Source: G963677445 sp963678275 (GTDB lineage: Bacteria > Bacteroidota > Ignavibacteria > Ignavibacteriales > Melioribacteraceae). Taken from it: DNA of 64,000 nt. The translations under genes were made by a program, and so were the position numbers. This document shows positions 1-9,700 of the stretch, in pieces. How positions within the stretch are numbered: position 1 is the stretch's first letter; each line of letters starts with the position of its first letter. The notes under the pieces are model-generated. The model saw only the letters and a program-made list of their open reading frames with translations. It was not told the origin of the DNA and made no database searches. The stretch lies in the NCBI GenBank assembly GCA_963678275.1, contig OY782765.1, forward strand, positions 3,224,001 through 3,288,000, in the 5' to 3' direction.

Positions 1-881
1 AGTTTCGCCAGTTCATTATAAATCTGTTCCAGCTCATCGGATGTGCTTGTAGCTCTGAAATATTTGCCATTTCCTTTTTCGGCAAGGTCCTGCAGAGTTG
101 TTTCATCAAGTTTGGTAAGCACAACATTTCCCTGCCGGTCCTTCTTGTAACCTGACTGCGCTCCCGATTTTGTATAAACAGGAATAGGCACTCCGGAAGG
201 TGAACCCAATCCGATTGTATAAATGGAAACAGCTTTATCACTTGCTTCACTAATGGCTTTGTCGAGATCACCTTCATGATCTTCGCCGTCCGTGATAACG
301 ATGATAGCTTTTTTGGTTTCCTCATCCTTTTTGAATGATTTCAGCGCGAGATTTATCGCCGGTCCTATAGCGGTGCCCGGCTGGGGAACAGATGAAAAAT
401 CGACTGCCGAAAGGAAAAGATTTGCCGCGGAATAATCGGTGGTAAGAGGAAACTGTACATAAGCCTGGCCCGAAAATACAATCAGTCCTATTCTGTCCCC
501 TTCGAGTCTTCTTATAAGTTTGGCTATCTCAAATTTTGCCTTGTCAAGACGGCTCGGTTTTATATCCTCGGCGCGCATGCTGAGTGAAACATCAAGCAGA
601 ATATAAACATCAATTCCCACCTGTTTCACCTCTTCAACCTTTGAACCAACCTGGGGGTTGCTCAGCGCCGCTATAAGGAAAAATATTGCCGCTATCCATA
701 ATGAAAATTTGAACCACGCTTTAAACCTGCTCCGAAAAGGGAAAAGGACTTTATGCATGACTCTTCCGGCAAAATTATCCAGCATCTTTTTCTGCGAATA
801 CCTGCTGTATATAAAAAGGGCTATTAACACAGGCAATATCCACGCGAGATTCAGATATTCAGGGTGTGCGAATCTAAACAT
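1..881 (-). CDS. BatB-like von Willebrand factor A membrane protein (3' end beyond window)
   Basis: Reading the minus strand from the ATG at 881 gives an N-terminal membrane segment, a second one near residues 58-75, then a VWA domain with the metal-site motif DVSLSM and the following SRLDKAK stretch. This is the order seen in BatB/Aer-type proteins, whose VWA domain sits in the periplasm. The frame stays open to base 1, so the C-terminal part is missing. The ATG overlaps the TGA of the upstream BatA-like gene by one base (ATGA), which implies translational coupling. It belongs to a MoxR-DUF58-BatD-BatA-BatB operon. Bat proteins have been linked to aerotolerance and to envelope or metal-enzyme maturation, but the molecular role is unsettled. 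Confident for family, not for function. Confidence 0.9.
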   Translation of the reverse strand, partial: MFRFAHPEYLNLAWILPVLIALFIYSRYSQKKMLDNFAGRVMHKVLFPFRSRFKAWFKFSLWIAAIFFLIAALSNPQVGSKVEEVKQVGIDVYILLDVSLSMRAEDIKPSRLDKAKFEIAKLIRRLEGDRIGLIVFSGQAYVQFPLTTDYSAANLFLSAVDFSSVPQPGTAIGPAINLALKSFKKDEETKKAIIVITDGEDHEGDLDKAISEASDKAVSIYTIGLGSPSGVPIPVYTKSGAQSGYKKDRQGNVVLTKLDETTLQDLAEKGNGKYFRATSTSDELEQIYNELAK

Positions 882-1879
882 CAGGGCAGCCTCCTCAAAT
901 ATGTTTTTGCCAATCCAAATTCAACCAGGAGAAGTAAAAAACCGAGGCCGGCCCAGTTATAGAACAATTCTTTCGCGTGTCTGTATGATGTAATCTCAAC
1001 TCTCGTTTTTTCCAGTTTATCAATTTCGGTATAAATTGCTTCCAGTTTTTGTTTATCGGTGGCCCTGAAATATTTTGCGCCTGTAAGTTTGGCCACCTGC
1101 TGAAGAGTTTCCTCATCAATTTCAACCGGCACCATCTGGTAGGTCTTCTGTCCGAAAACATTCTGCATCGGGTAGGGAGCCTGTCCTCTCGTGCCGACTC
1201 CGACAGTATATATGCGTATGTCATATTTTTTCGCGATCTCGGCGGCGGTAATCGGGTCAATCTCACCGCTGTTGTTATTGCCATCTGTAAGAAGGATAAG
1301 AACTTTGCTTTTGGCGTCGCTGTCTTTCAGGCGGTTGATTCCGTTTGCTATCGCGGTGCCTATTGCTGTGCCATCCTCAATCATTCCGCTTTCAATTTCC
1401 CCGAGCAATCCCTGCAGCACCGAATAATCAATAGTAAGGGGACACTGCGTAAAACTCTCGCGGGCGAAAACCACCAGACCGATTTTATCGGAAGTTCTTC
1501 CGCCGACAAACCGGCTTATCACATCCTTTGCCGCTTCAAGCCGGTTGGGTTTAAAATCCTCGGCAAGCATACTTCCGGAAATATCGAGCAGCATCGCTAT
1601 ATCAATTCCTTCGGTATAAACATCCTCGCCGGTGGAAAATGTCTGGGGGCGGGCCATGGCAACTATCAGAGCTCCGAGAGCGATAATCCTTAAAATAAAA
1701 GGAAGATGATGCAGCCTTTCCCTTAAAGTCGGTTTGATATCGCTAAAAAGAGAGAGTGAGGAATAATTCATCTCAGGAGTATCTTTCCTGTGCCTTTTTA
1801 TATACCAGAAAATCAGCAGAGGCAGCAGCAGCAGAAACCAGAGAACCCACGACCAGGCGAAACTTACATCATTGAGCAT
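881..1879 (-). CDS. BatA-like von Willebrand factor A membrane protein
   Basis: 332 residues from the chosen ATG at 1879. Two N-terminal membrane segments (about residues 8-27 and 59-76) precede a VWA domain with the MIDAS motif DISGSM at 99-104 and a C-terminal membrane segment near 308-324, the usual BatA layout. An earlier in-frame start at 1903 exists, but GGAGGTG sits six bases before the 1879 ATG, so that start is preferred. The gene overlaps the end of the BatD-like gene by 11 bases and its stop overlaps the BatB start. VWA proteins of this operon type are thought to form membrane complexes served by the MoxR ATPase. The specific client in this organism is unknown. Confidence 0.92.
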   Translation of the reverse strand: MLNDVSFAWSWVLWFLLLLPLLIFWYIKRHRKDTPEMNYSSLSLFSDIKPTLRERLHHLPFILRIIALGALIVAMARPQTFSTGEDVYTEGIDIAMLLDISGSMLAEDFKPNRLEAAKDVISRFVGGRTSDKIGLVVFARESFTQCPLTIDYSVLQGLLGEIESGMIEDGTAIGTAIANGINRLKDSDAKSKVLILLTDGNNNSGEIDPITAAEIAKKYDIRIYTVGVGTRGQAPYPMQNVFGQKTYQMVPVEIDEETLQQVAKLTGAKYFRATDKQKLEAIYTEIDKLEKTRVEITSYRHAKELFYNWAGLGFLLLLVEFGLAKTYLRRLP

Positions 1880-2810
1880 CTTCCACCTCCGCCGGTTTAT
1901 CATCTTCTTTTGTTTTTCTCACAATCTCATAAGCCTGATTCATCATCTCTTCATTTACCGAAGGAATCGGTTTGAATTTCGCGAATTTAACCATATCGGC
2001 ATTGGCGAAAAACTCTCTCGTTATCCCGGTAATAATTCCGGTGTAATCAATTTCCTGAAGTTTTTCCATCGCCTCGGCAGAGGTCAGCTCAAGTGCCGGA
2101 AACTTAAACCGGTCTTCAAAATATTTTCTGATGATATAGGTTATCTCCGAGTGATATTCCTTTATCTTTTCCTGCTGCCAGAGTTTTTTCTCCTCAAGCT
2201 CTGAAAGAGCGGTAAGGGCGATTTTATGAGGCGGAATCCGGAGCTTAATTTTCTTAACTTCATCGGCCTCTTTTTTACTGAAATATTTTTTGTAAATAAA
2301 CCAGGCGGCTATAATCAGAATCAGGACACCGAGAATTATCAGTATGAGTGTTGTCCAGTCATAAGGAATCGTAATCGGCGCCTTGACATCACTTATATCA
2401 CTTTGCGGCTGAACATCGAGCGTATGAACCGAAATCGAGAGGTCATTCACATAATAATCCTGCTCCTCTCCTCCATTTTCGCTGAAACGGATGATATATG
2501 ATGGAAGCCTGACCCCTGCGGAATCATATTTTGAAAATATCCAGGTGTGATATTCGATCACCTGGTTATCCGATTCGGCTCTCTGAACCGGTTCTTTTTT
2601 GATAAAAACCAGTTCTTTCAGACTATCGGGCACTGAAGGAAGATTTATACTGACCGATTTATCATATTTCATTTCCAGGGTGTAGCGGATATAATCCCCT
2701 ACAATATAATCGGTAGTGTCGGTTGTGGCCAGAATGGAAACATCCTGCGCGAAATTAACCGTCAGCGTCGCGAATAAAAATAAAATTATATGTAATATTC
2801 TTTTTACCAT
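1869..2810 (-). CDS. BatD-like / DUF4381-like membrane-anchored protein
   Basis: 313 residues. A signal peptide (about 1-21, ending near FAQ) is followed by a beta-rich extracytoplasmic part, one strong membrane helix around 152-172, and a charged cytoplasmic tail of about 130 residues with helices such as EKKLWQQ and EITYIIRKYFEDRF. This architecture and its place between DUF58 and BatA genes match the BatD/DUF4381 component of MoxR operons. It starts seven bases inside the end of the DUF58 gene and ends inside the BatA gene, so all are translated from one message. Its role is likely that of an adaptor in the VWA complex, inferred from position. Sequence similarity within this family is weak, so the family label is tentative. 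Confidence 0.75.
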   Translation of the reverse strand: MVKRILHIILFLFATLTVNFAQDVSILATTDTTDYIVGDYIRYTLEMKYDKSVSINLPSVPDSLKELVFIKKEPVQRAESDNQVIEYHTWIFSKYDSAGVRLPSYIIRFSENGGEEQDYYVNDLSISVHTLDVQPQSDISDVKAPITIPYDWTTLILIILGVLILIIAAWFIYKKYFSKKEADEVKKIKLRIPPHKIALTALSELEEKKLWQQEKIKEYHSEITYIIRKYFEDRFKFPALELTSAEAMEKLQEIDYTGIITGITREFFANADMVKFAKFKPIPSVNEEMMNQAYEIVRKTKEDDKPAEVEDAQ

Positions 2811-3679
2811 CGTTTTTCACGGGCTTTAAAAAAATCAACAAGAGGTTTTACGTATGATTCTCCGGCGTCAACATTTATCACATCAAGCCGGGAAGAGATA
2901 AAAAGTGAACGTCTTTTCTCTTTAATATCACGAAGTTTCTGCTCAAAACGTTTTCTCAGCTTTTTATCGCTGGTATCAATAAAGCGCACCTGCCCGGTTT
3001 CGGCATCCTTCAACTGGATAAGGCCTGCTTTGGGCAGCTCCTTTTCACGGGGGTCTTCGAGAACTATACCAATCAGATCATGTTTTCTTCCCGCTATTCG
3101 GAGTATCTTCTCATAACCATCATCAATAAAGTCGGATATCAGAAAAGCGATGCTCTTTTTCTTGATCGTATGATTAAAATATTCCAGGGCGGCCTTTATG
3201 TTTGTCCTGTTGCCGGAAGGCTCAAAACTCAGCACTTCGCGGATGATTCGGAGAACATGGCTGCGCCCCTTGCGGGGAGGAACAAATTTTTCTATTTCAT
3301 CGGTAAAGAGGATAAGCCCCACCTTGTCATTATTCTTGAGAGCTGAGAAGGCCAGGATCGCGCTTAATTCCGCCGCTATCCTCTGTTTGGTTTTTTCAAC
3401 ACTTCCGAACATAAGGGAGCCGCTCATATCAATTAGCAGCATCACGGTGAGTTCCCGTTCCTCTTCAAAGATTTTCACGAAGGGATGTCCGAAGCGGGCG
3501 GTAACATTCCAGTCGATGCTTCTTATATCATCGCCCGGCTGGTATTCCCTTACCTCGGAAAACTCCATTCCCCGCCCCTTGAACACCGAATGATATTCAC
3601 CTGAAAAAACTTCGTTCACTATGCCGCGGGTGCGGATCTCGATCTGCCTTACCTGTTTTAGCAACTCACGTGTGAGCAT
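2804..3679 (-). CDS. DUF58 domain-containing protein
   Basis: 291 residues, no membrane segment. The DUF58 signature is clear: EVREYQPGDDIRSIDW at about 43-58, followed by a VWA-like fold with DMSGSL at 84-89 as a degenerate metal site. DUF58 proteins are cytosolic partners of MoxR AAA ATPases and nearly always lie directly downstream of them, as here. The ATG shares its last base with the TAA stop of the MoxR gene (ATGs at 3677-3679), and its own end overlaps the BatD-like gene, so expression is coupled in both directions. No catalytic function is established for the family. Confidence 0.95.
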   Translation of the reverse strand: MLTRELLKQVRQIEIRTRGIVNEVFSGEYHSVFKGRGMEFSEVREYQPGDDIRSIDWNVTARFGHPFVKIFEEERELTVMLLIDMSGSLMFGSVEKTKQRIAAELSAILAFSALKNNDKVGLILFTDEIEKFVPPRKGRSHVLRIIREVLSFEPSGNRTNIKAALEYFNHTIKKKSIAFLISDFIDDGYEKILRIAGRKHDLIGIVLEDPREKELPKAGLIQLKDAETGQVRFIDTSDKKLRKRFEQKLRDIKEKRRSLFISSRLDVINVDAGESYVKPLVDFFKAREKRW

Positions 3680-4674
3680 TAGGGCACTTCCACATTATTT
3701 AAGATTTCTTCGATGATGCTTTCGGAGGTAATTTCTTCAGCTTCCGCTTCATAAGTCACCGCCACCCTGTGGCGCATTACATCGAGGCACACACTTCTTA
3801 CATCTTCCGGAAGCACATAACCGCGGCGGCGGATAAATGCCATCGCGCGCGCTGCCATCGCCAGGTTGATTGTAGCCCTGGGACTTCCGCCGTAAGAGAT
3901 AAGATCGGTAAGTTTGTCAAGACCGAATTCTCCAGGCTGACGTGTGGCGAATACTATATCGAGAATATAATTTTCTATTTTTTCATCAACGTAAACTTCA
4001 TGTATCAGTTTGCGCGCGTTCAGTATCTGCTCTGTGCTGATAACCGGATTTATTTTCGCGGTTATGCCCGATACATTCTGTTTCATTATCTGAAGTTCTT
4101 CATCACGTTTCGGATAGGTGATCTTTACCTTCAGCATAAAACGGTCGACCTGCGCTTCAGGCAGAGGGTAGGTTCCCTCCTGCTCAATCGGGTTCTGGGT
4201 GGCCAGCACGAGGAATGGCTCCTCAAGTTTGAAAGTCGATTCACCGATTGTAACCTGGCGTTCCTGCATCGCTTCGAGCAAGGCGCTTTGCACTTTGGCA
4301 GGGGCGCGGTTGATTTCATCGGCCAGAATAAAATTAGAGAATACGGGACCTTTTTTTATGGTAAAGTCACCTTTATTCTGGTTATATATCATGGTCCCTA
4401 TCAGGTCGGCGGGCAAGAGGTCAGGGGTAAACTGTATCCTCTGGAATTTTGCCTGCATACTCGAAGCCAGAGTTTTAATGGCAAGCGTTTTCGCCAGACC
4501 CGGCACACCTTCCAAAAGTATGTGACCATTCGAAAGAAGCCCGATCACCAGCTTTTCGACCATATCCTTCTGGCCGACAATCGTTTTTCCTATTTCGGAA
4601 AAGAGAACATCTATAAATTCACTTTCCCGTTTAATCTTTTCATTCAGTTCTGTAATTTCCAAATCCGTCCTCAC
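3679..4674 (-). CDS. MoxR-family AAA+ ATPase
   Basis: 331 residues, the typical MoxR length. Walker A GVPGLAKT lies at 56-63, Walker B with FILADEINRAP at 115-125, the MoxR-specific ALLEAMQERQVT follows, then NPIEQEGTYPLPEAQVDRF. It is the first gene of the bat-type operon and probably supplies ATP-driven remodelling for the VWA proteins encoded downstream. The longest frame begins with GTG at 4674; a TTG at 4662 lies just after GAGGA and is an alternative start. The promoter should lie in the AT-rich stretch above 4680, but no clear -35/-10 pair stands out. Confidence 0.95.
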   Translation of the reverse strand: MRTDLEITELNEKIKRESEFIDVLFSEIGKTIVGQKDMVEKLVIGLLSNGHILLEGVPGLAKTLAIKTLASSMQAKFQRIQFTPDLLPADLIGTMIYNQNKGDFTIKKGPVFSNFILADEINRAPAKVQSALLEAMQERQVTIGESTFKLEEPFLVLATQNPIEQEGTYPLPEAQVDRFMLKVKITYPKRDEELQIMKQNVSGITAKINPVISTEQILNARKLIHEVYVDEKIENYILDIVFATRQPGEFGLDKLTDLISYGGSPRATINLAMAARAMAFIRRRGYVLPEDVRSVCLDVMRHRVAVTYEAEAEEITSESIIEEILNNVEVP

Positions 4675-5018
4675 AGATATTGTTTTTCATTAATTTCACA
4701 GGTTATTCTACAATCACCCCGTTTTGAAAGTTTCACTTATTAATTGTTAAAAAATGTTAAACTTTCAAAAATATCAAACAAAGTAATTTACCGATATTAT
4801 TATCACCAAACAATGTGAGGCCCACACAAACCGGACAAATCATCTTAATCATAAACTGGCAGAGCCAGAACCATACTAATTCTGTCGTCCCTGGCGGGAC
4901 TTATTTACCTTTCTTTATACATTTTCCCCTATTTGAAAATAGGGGCTATTCTCTTTCATCCCTGCCGGGATTCTTTTTTACATGATACTATTTGTAACGA
5001 GATGAATCAGATGTAAAA

Positions 5019-5064
5019 AGTCCCGCCAGGGATTCTCCGCGGCGAACAGGCAGACAGAATTACC
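5019..5064 (+). repeat. Dispersed repeat A, copy 1
   Basis: A 46-bp stretch beginning AGTCCCGCCAGGGATTCTCC is repeated without visible change at 16468-16513. In both places it is followed, 200 and 25 bases on, by repeat B, so the two segments may belong to one larger element with a variable middle. Confidence 0.85.
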
Positions 5065-5281
5065 CCGTTGAATAAGGTTAATAAGGTTTAGTTTGGTCGG
5101 GTGGTTTCCTATACTACTAAGGTTAAAAAAATTAAATAATAGGATTTCTTTGAGTTTTCGGGGGATTTGGTGTTTTGGTGATTTTGTGGCGGTTTTCCCA
5201 CCCAAATCTGCGAAATCCACGTAATCAGAGATATCTGCGTTCGTCTTTGTAATTGTTCATTGTTCATTATTAATTGCATTC

Positions 5282-5321
5282 TTGCCATATTGCGTAGAAT
5301 TTAACTCCTTATGGAATAATC
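5282..5321 (+). repeat. Dispersed repeat B, copy 1
   Basis: Contains TTGCGTAGAATTTAACTCC. Near-identical copies lie at 16540-16579 and, more diverged, at about 31228-31264. It directly precedes a CTGGC-GCCAG palindrome (repeat C). Confidence 0.8.
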
Positions 5322-5323
5322 TT

Positions 5324-5349
5324 AATCATAACCTGGCAAGCCAGAAGTG
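5324..5349 (+). repeat. Palindromic repeat C (CTGGC/GCCAG)
   Basis: AATCATAACCTGGCAAGCCA plus AAGTG. Related copies are at 4847-4870, 16278-16300 and, inverted, 39940-39964. The short palindrome could form a small hairpin, as REP-like elements do. Confidence 0.65.
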
Positions 5350-5463
5350 AAGTAACAAGGTAACTTTGGTTTTTCAATAAATCAAATTTGCTTGTTTATC
5401 TCATATTTTTATTTATATTTTCAGTATATACAGATTGAATTCTTATAACAGGAGCAGACAGAT

Positions 5464-5673
5464 ATGAAAACGTTTACCGCGGTTGTTGAAAAATGTCGGG
5501 ATACTGGACTTTATGTTGGTTATGTTCCCGGTTTTCCCGGAGCGCATACACAAGCTGAAACTCTGGATGAATTAAATACAAATCTTAAAGAAGTTATCGA
5601 AATGCTTATCCTCGATGGCGAACCGGATCTGGATACAGAATTTATTGGGACTCAAAATGTGGTTCTGGTATAA
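5464..5673 (+). CDS. hicB: HicB-family antitoxin
   Basis: 69 residues. It shows the HicB partial-RNase-H-like fold pattern: TAVVEKCRDTGLYVGYVPGFPG, then ETLDELNTNLKEVIEML. HicB antitoxins bind and block the HicA mRNA interferase. The protein is short and lacks an added DNA-binding domain, as in the small HicB class. GGAG at 5451-5454 is well placed for the ATG. It is followed after two bases by hicA, so the order is antitoxin first. Family assignment is firm; activity is not tested by sequence. Confidence 0.92.
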   Translation: MKTFTAVVEKCRDTGLYVGYVPGFPGAHTQAETLDELNTNLKEVIEMLILDGEPDLDTEFIGTQNVVLV

Positions 5674-5675
5674 TT

Positions 5676-5900
5676 ATGAGTAAAATTCCAGTTCTTAAAC
5701 CTCATGAAGTTACCTCTGTCCTTGAAAAATTAGGATTTATAGAAGCTCGTCAACGCGGCTCACATAAACAGTATCGACATACCGATGGAAGATGTACAAC
5801 AGTTCCATTTCATAAGGGACGAGATATATCTCCGATTTTGCTTCGTCAAATAGTAAAAGATATTGGCTTATCAATTGAAGAATTTTTAAATTCCCGATAA
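5676..5900 (+). CDS. hicA: HicA-family mRNA interferase toxin
   Basis: 74 residues, full length for HicA. The dsRNA-binding-like fold is recognisable, with the catalytic histidine in RGSHKQYRH (His30), followed by TTVPFHKGRDISPILLRQIVKDIGLS. HicA cleaves mRNA when HicB is lost. It lies two bases after hicB and shares its message. All key residues are present, so unlike the two toxin loci at 14.5-15.4 kb this pair looks functional. Confidence 0.93.
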   Translation: MSKIPVLKPHEVTSVLEKLGFIEARQRGSHKQYRHTDGRCTTVPFHKGRDISPILLRQIVKDIGLSIEEFLNSR

Positions 5901-6727
5901 AATTTCTTGTGTCACATTCCAAATCATAAAACTATCGGACAATAAATATTCATTCTACCTGTTAAAATACAATTCATTTAAATTCCTGTTTCCACAGTAC
6001 CCTGCAAATCCTGTTCTGACTTCTCGCCCAATATTATAAAACAAGCAATCAAAACTATAAACTGGCAAAAACAGAAACAGATGCGACCACCCGGTGGCTG
6101 ATCGGAGTCGAAGCCACCGCCGCCGGTAATTCAAAATTCAATGAAACACCCGCGCCACCAGAAACTAATTCTTCCCCAAACCTCCCCAACTGAATTTTCA
6201 CCAAACCCAAATCTCACCTCAGCGCCCTCAAATCCCCCGTGGCCCGCCAGTCCCATGGGAATAATGAGATAATTCCGGAAAAAACTCGCGCGAAGAGGCC
6301 ACGCCTCAAAAAAAGAAGAACAAGATTGAAAAGATTATATGGATAAACAGGATTAAAAATCGGTGGTGGAATCCTCTTTTATCCCCCCCAATAATATATG
6401 AACAAAATCATGAAATCACATACTCGCATCATATTTTAACTCAATCTCTTATTTTCCATTCATCATTTTTACCCGCCGCAACCGCTCTTTGCCGCAGGAT
6501 TGCGTCATTCACAATTATTTTCCAATTGCGAATAATCAATTATTTTATTATTTTGTGTATGACTGATTGTTTTGGGGGTAATAAGCGCTTAAAGGAAAAA
6601 ATAAACTAGTGATTTTGGAAATTAATAACTTAATTTTCATGTTTCGATAGGTATAACTTATTATTTTGTAAGCTTTGTGATTGAATCTATCTCAAAATTT
6701 AAACCTATATAAAAAGTGGCAAGTTCG
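5901..6727. other. Long AT-rich intergenic region, no gene
   Basis: About 830 bases without a convincing coding frame. It includes a short repeat at about 6101-6130 (CGGAGTCGAAGCCACCGCCG) that recurs in a similar form at about 31141-31170, and a very AT-rich final 200 bases before the large NACHT-like gene that probably hold its promoter. No clear ribosome binding site precedes that gene. Confidence 0.6.
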
Positions 6728-9700
6728 ATGGAAGAATTCATCCCATTAAATCGAGAGTTTATACCTGTCCCGCAGACTCCGGAAGAAATAGAAGTAAATG
6801 AAATCCTTTCAGCTTTTTACCCTGACAAATCAAAAAGCTGGGAAGATATCAACCTTGAGTTTCGTTGTGTTATCCTAGCTGAAGCCGGAGCGGGTAAAAC
6901 CGAGGAATTCAAACAAAAGGCTAAAGATATTGCACAAAAAGGGAATCCTGCATTCTTTATAAGAATTGAGGATATCGAGGCTGATTTTGATAATGCTATT
7001 GAGATTGGGAACATAGACAACTTCCATAAATGGATTGAATCAACAAATGAAGCATGGTTTTTCCTTGATTCTGTGGATGAGGCCCGGCTTGTAAATCCAA
7101 GGTCCTTCGAAAAGGCAATTAAAAAATTCAGTAAACTTATTTCTGATGCTACTCATAGGGCTCATATTTTCATCTCTAGCAGACCTTATGCATGGAGACA
7201 AAAAGCAGATAAAAGATTATTGGATGAATTATTGTTTTTTCCGGCAAAACAGGAACAGAAAGACAATGCAGGACCAAACATTGGACCATTAAGCTCACTC
7301 ACGGTTAATTTTATGCTTCCTTTGGATGAGGAAAGGATACGTAAATTTTGTACTACTCGATTAGTGAAAAATGTTGAGGGGCTGTTGAACGATATAGCGC
7401 GATTGGATTTATGGAACTTGGCAGAGCGACCATTTGATCTCGAAGGAGTACTGGCAAAATGGGATAAAGATGAAAAATTGGGAGGTCGCTTAGAGTTACT
7501 TGATCACAATATCAATAAACGCTTAACAAATGGACATAATATTGATCGGGCTCAACTAAGGTCCCTGAATTTGGAAGAAGCGAGAAAAGGTGCCTGCAGA
7601 CTCGCTGCCGCGGTCATACTTACAGGAAAGCCTGGTATTAATGTACCTGATTCCACACCTGTAAAACCTGGCATAGAGGCGGAATCTATCTTGGCCGACT
7701 GGAGGGACGCAAAAGACATTCAAACACTCTTAGAATGTGGAATTTTCAACGATGTTATTTATGGCGCCGTAAGATTTCGGCACAGAGACATAAGAGAGTT
7801 ACTTGCAGCCGAGTGGTTTGATGATTTGCTGAAGAAAGGAAAAAGTCGTTATTCGATTGAAAATCTTTTTTTTCGTGAGCAATATGGTGAAAATATAATG
7901 ACCCCCAGGCTCAGGTCTATTTTGCCCTGGCTTATCTTAAAGGATGATAGAATACTTAAAAGAGCGCAAACGATTCTTCCTGAAATTGTAATAGAAGGAG
8001 GTGAACCGGCAAGACTTCCATTAGAAGAAAGGAAAAAAATACTCAGAGATATTGTTGAAAGGATATTCTCGAAAAAAGTTGAAAACAATGCGCAGTACAA
8101 TAGTTCAATTGCAAGAATTGCAAATTCGGACCTCTCAGAAGAAACTGGGCAACTGATCGATAAATACTTAGATAATGACGATGTCATTTTCTTTCTTGCA
8201 AGACTAGTCTGGCAGGGAGAAATGTCGAGTTGCCTTGCCCCCTTATTCGACATTGCATTAAATAGTTGTCGAAATAATTATGCCCGGAGAGAATCGGCAA
8301 GAGCAGTAATGATTTTAGGCACAATGGAACAACAAAAAAAATTGTGGCAACGATTAAATGAAAATAAGGCCCAGCTTCCAAGTGAATTACTAAAAGTAAT
8401 AGTTAAAAGTACAGAGCCAGATAAATTTAGCATTGGACAACTATTAATCTCTCTCGGCAAATTGTTACCCTATAAACGCTTTGAAACGAATGAGTTGACA
8501 CGTTCACTAAAGGATTTTTTCAGCCGAGTACCGGATAATATTGATCCTGAAATAGTAACAAATCTTGTTGATAATCTGTTTGACTTTCTAAAAAGTCCTC
8601 CACATGAGAAGCGAAGAGATTTTCTGATCTCAAAGGAATTCTCCTGGCTTTTGATTCCAACCGTTCATTTATTAGAAAAACTAATTATTTCTCGTAATCA
8701 GACATCAAGAAATGAAAAATCACTTAATATATTGTTAATGATTCCAACCTTACGCTATTATCACAATGATTATCTCGGTAAATATATTGAAACCTTGAGC
8801 GAAACTTTACCCAGATGGGAAGAACTGAATGATGACCTGTATTGGGCAAGTATCGAACATGCGCGTTCTCAAAATAAAAGAAAGTCAGAAGGCCGATTAA
8901 CTGATGATTGGGCCATAACACGGATTGGACATTTTTGGAATTTCAATTTAGACAGCTTGCCAAGGTTGCTTGAATATGTTCGATTGCGAGAACGAATAGA
9001 AGACAAAATGGTCGCGCTTAGTACTGCGGTCAGAGTATTTTTTCAAGAAAATAGGCCAGCCCATATACTAAAAGCCCTCGAAGATAAAGTGATTGGCAAT
9101 AAAGCCTTGAAACAGCAACTTGACATACTACTTAAACCACCCAAATTAGATGAAAAGAGTAAATACGAAGAGGATGAAGCCAAAGTCAGGCGGGAATGGG
9201 AAATCAACAAAGAACAGGAAAAGAAGAACCGTGATTCGTGGATTTCAGATCTAAAAGCCGACCCCAATAAAATTAGTAATCCACCAAATGTGAGGCCTGG
9301 GAATTTAACGATAGATCAACATAGGTTAATGAATGAGGTACAGGAAATAATTTCGAATACTAATAAGTACTCTTCCTATGCTAATTGGCACGTACTTAAT
9401 ACGGAGTTCGGTGAGGCCGTTGCACGTGCATACCGTGATGCAGCGGTCAATCATTGGAAACAATACCACCCAAAGTTGCCCTCTGAAGGAGCACCACCAG
9501 ATCGTACTCCAATTTCGTTAATATTTGGTTTAACAGGTCTTGAAATTGAATCAAGAGAAAACTCGGATTTTCCACAATATTTTGATGAGAACCAAGTTCG
9601 ACATGCATTACGCTATATAACTTGGGAGCTAAACGGATTTCCCTCATGGCTTGAACGAATGCATCAGGCTTTCCCGAAACTAGTTGAAGAAGCAGTAATA

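Larger units (their letters stand above)
4675..5463. other. Intergenic region with dispersed repeats and a hairpin, no gene
   Basis: The region separates the divergent bat operon (minus) and hicBA (plus). It holds a perfect hairpin at 4926-4945 (CCCCTATT, loop TGAA, AATAGGGG), two copies of a CTGGC/GCCAG palindromic repeat (4847-4870 and 5324-5349), a 46-bp segment (5019-5064) repeated at 16468-16513, and a 40-bp segment (5282-5321) repeated at 16540-16579 and about 31228-31264. An open frame of 80 codons on the minus strand (4978-5220) spans these repeats and shows no protein-like features. Confidence 0.7.

Noticed and set aside
1049..1693. 214-codon frame antisense to the BatA-like gene
   Set aside because: The opposite strand has a clear VWA gene with intact motifs; the antisense frame reflects codon bias.
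3769..4743. 324-codon frame antisense to the MoxR gene
   Set aside because: MoxR motifs on the other strand are unambiguous; the antisense product has no signal or domain pattern.
4926..4945. Hairpin as a transcription terminator
   Set aside because: It lies between divergent genes, downstream of none, and no T-run follows on either strand.
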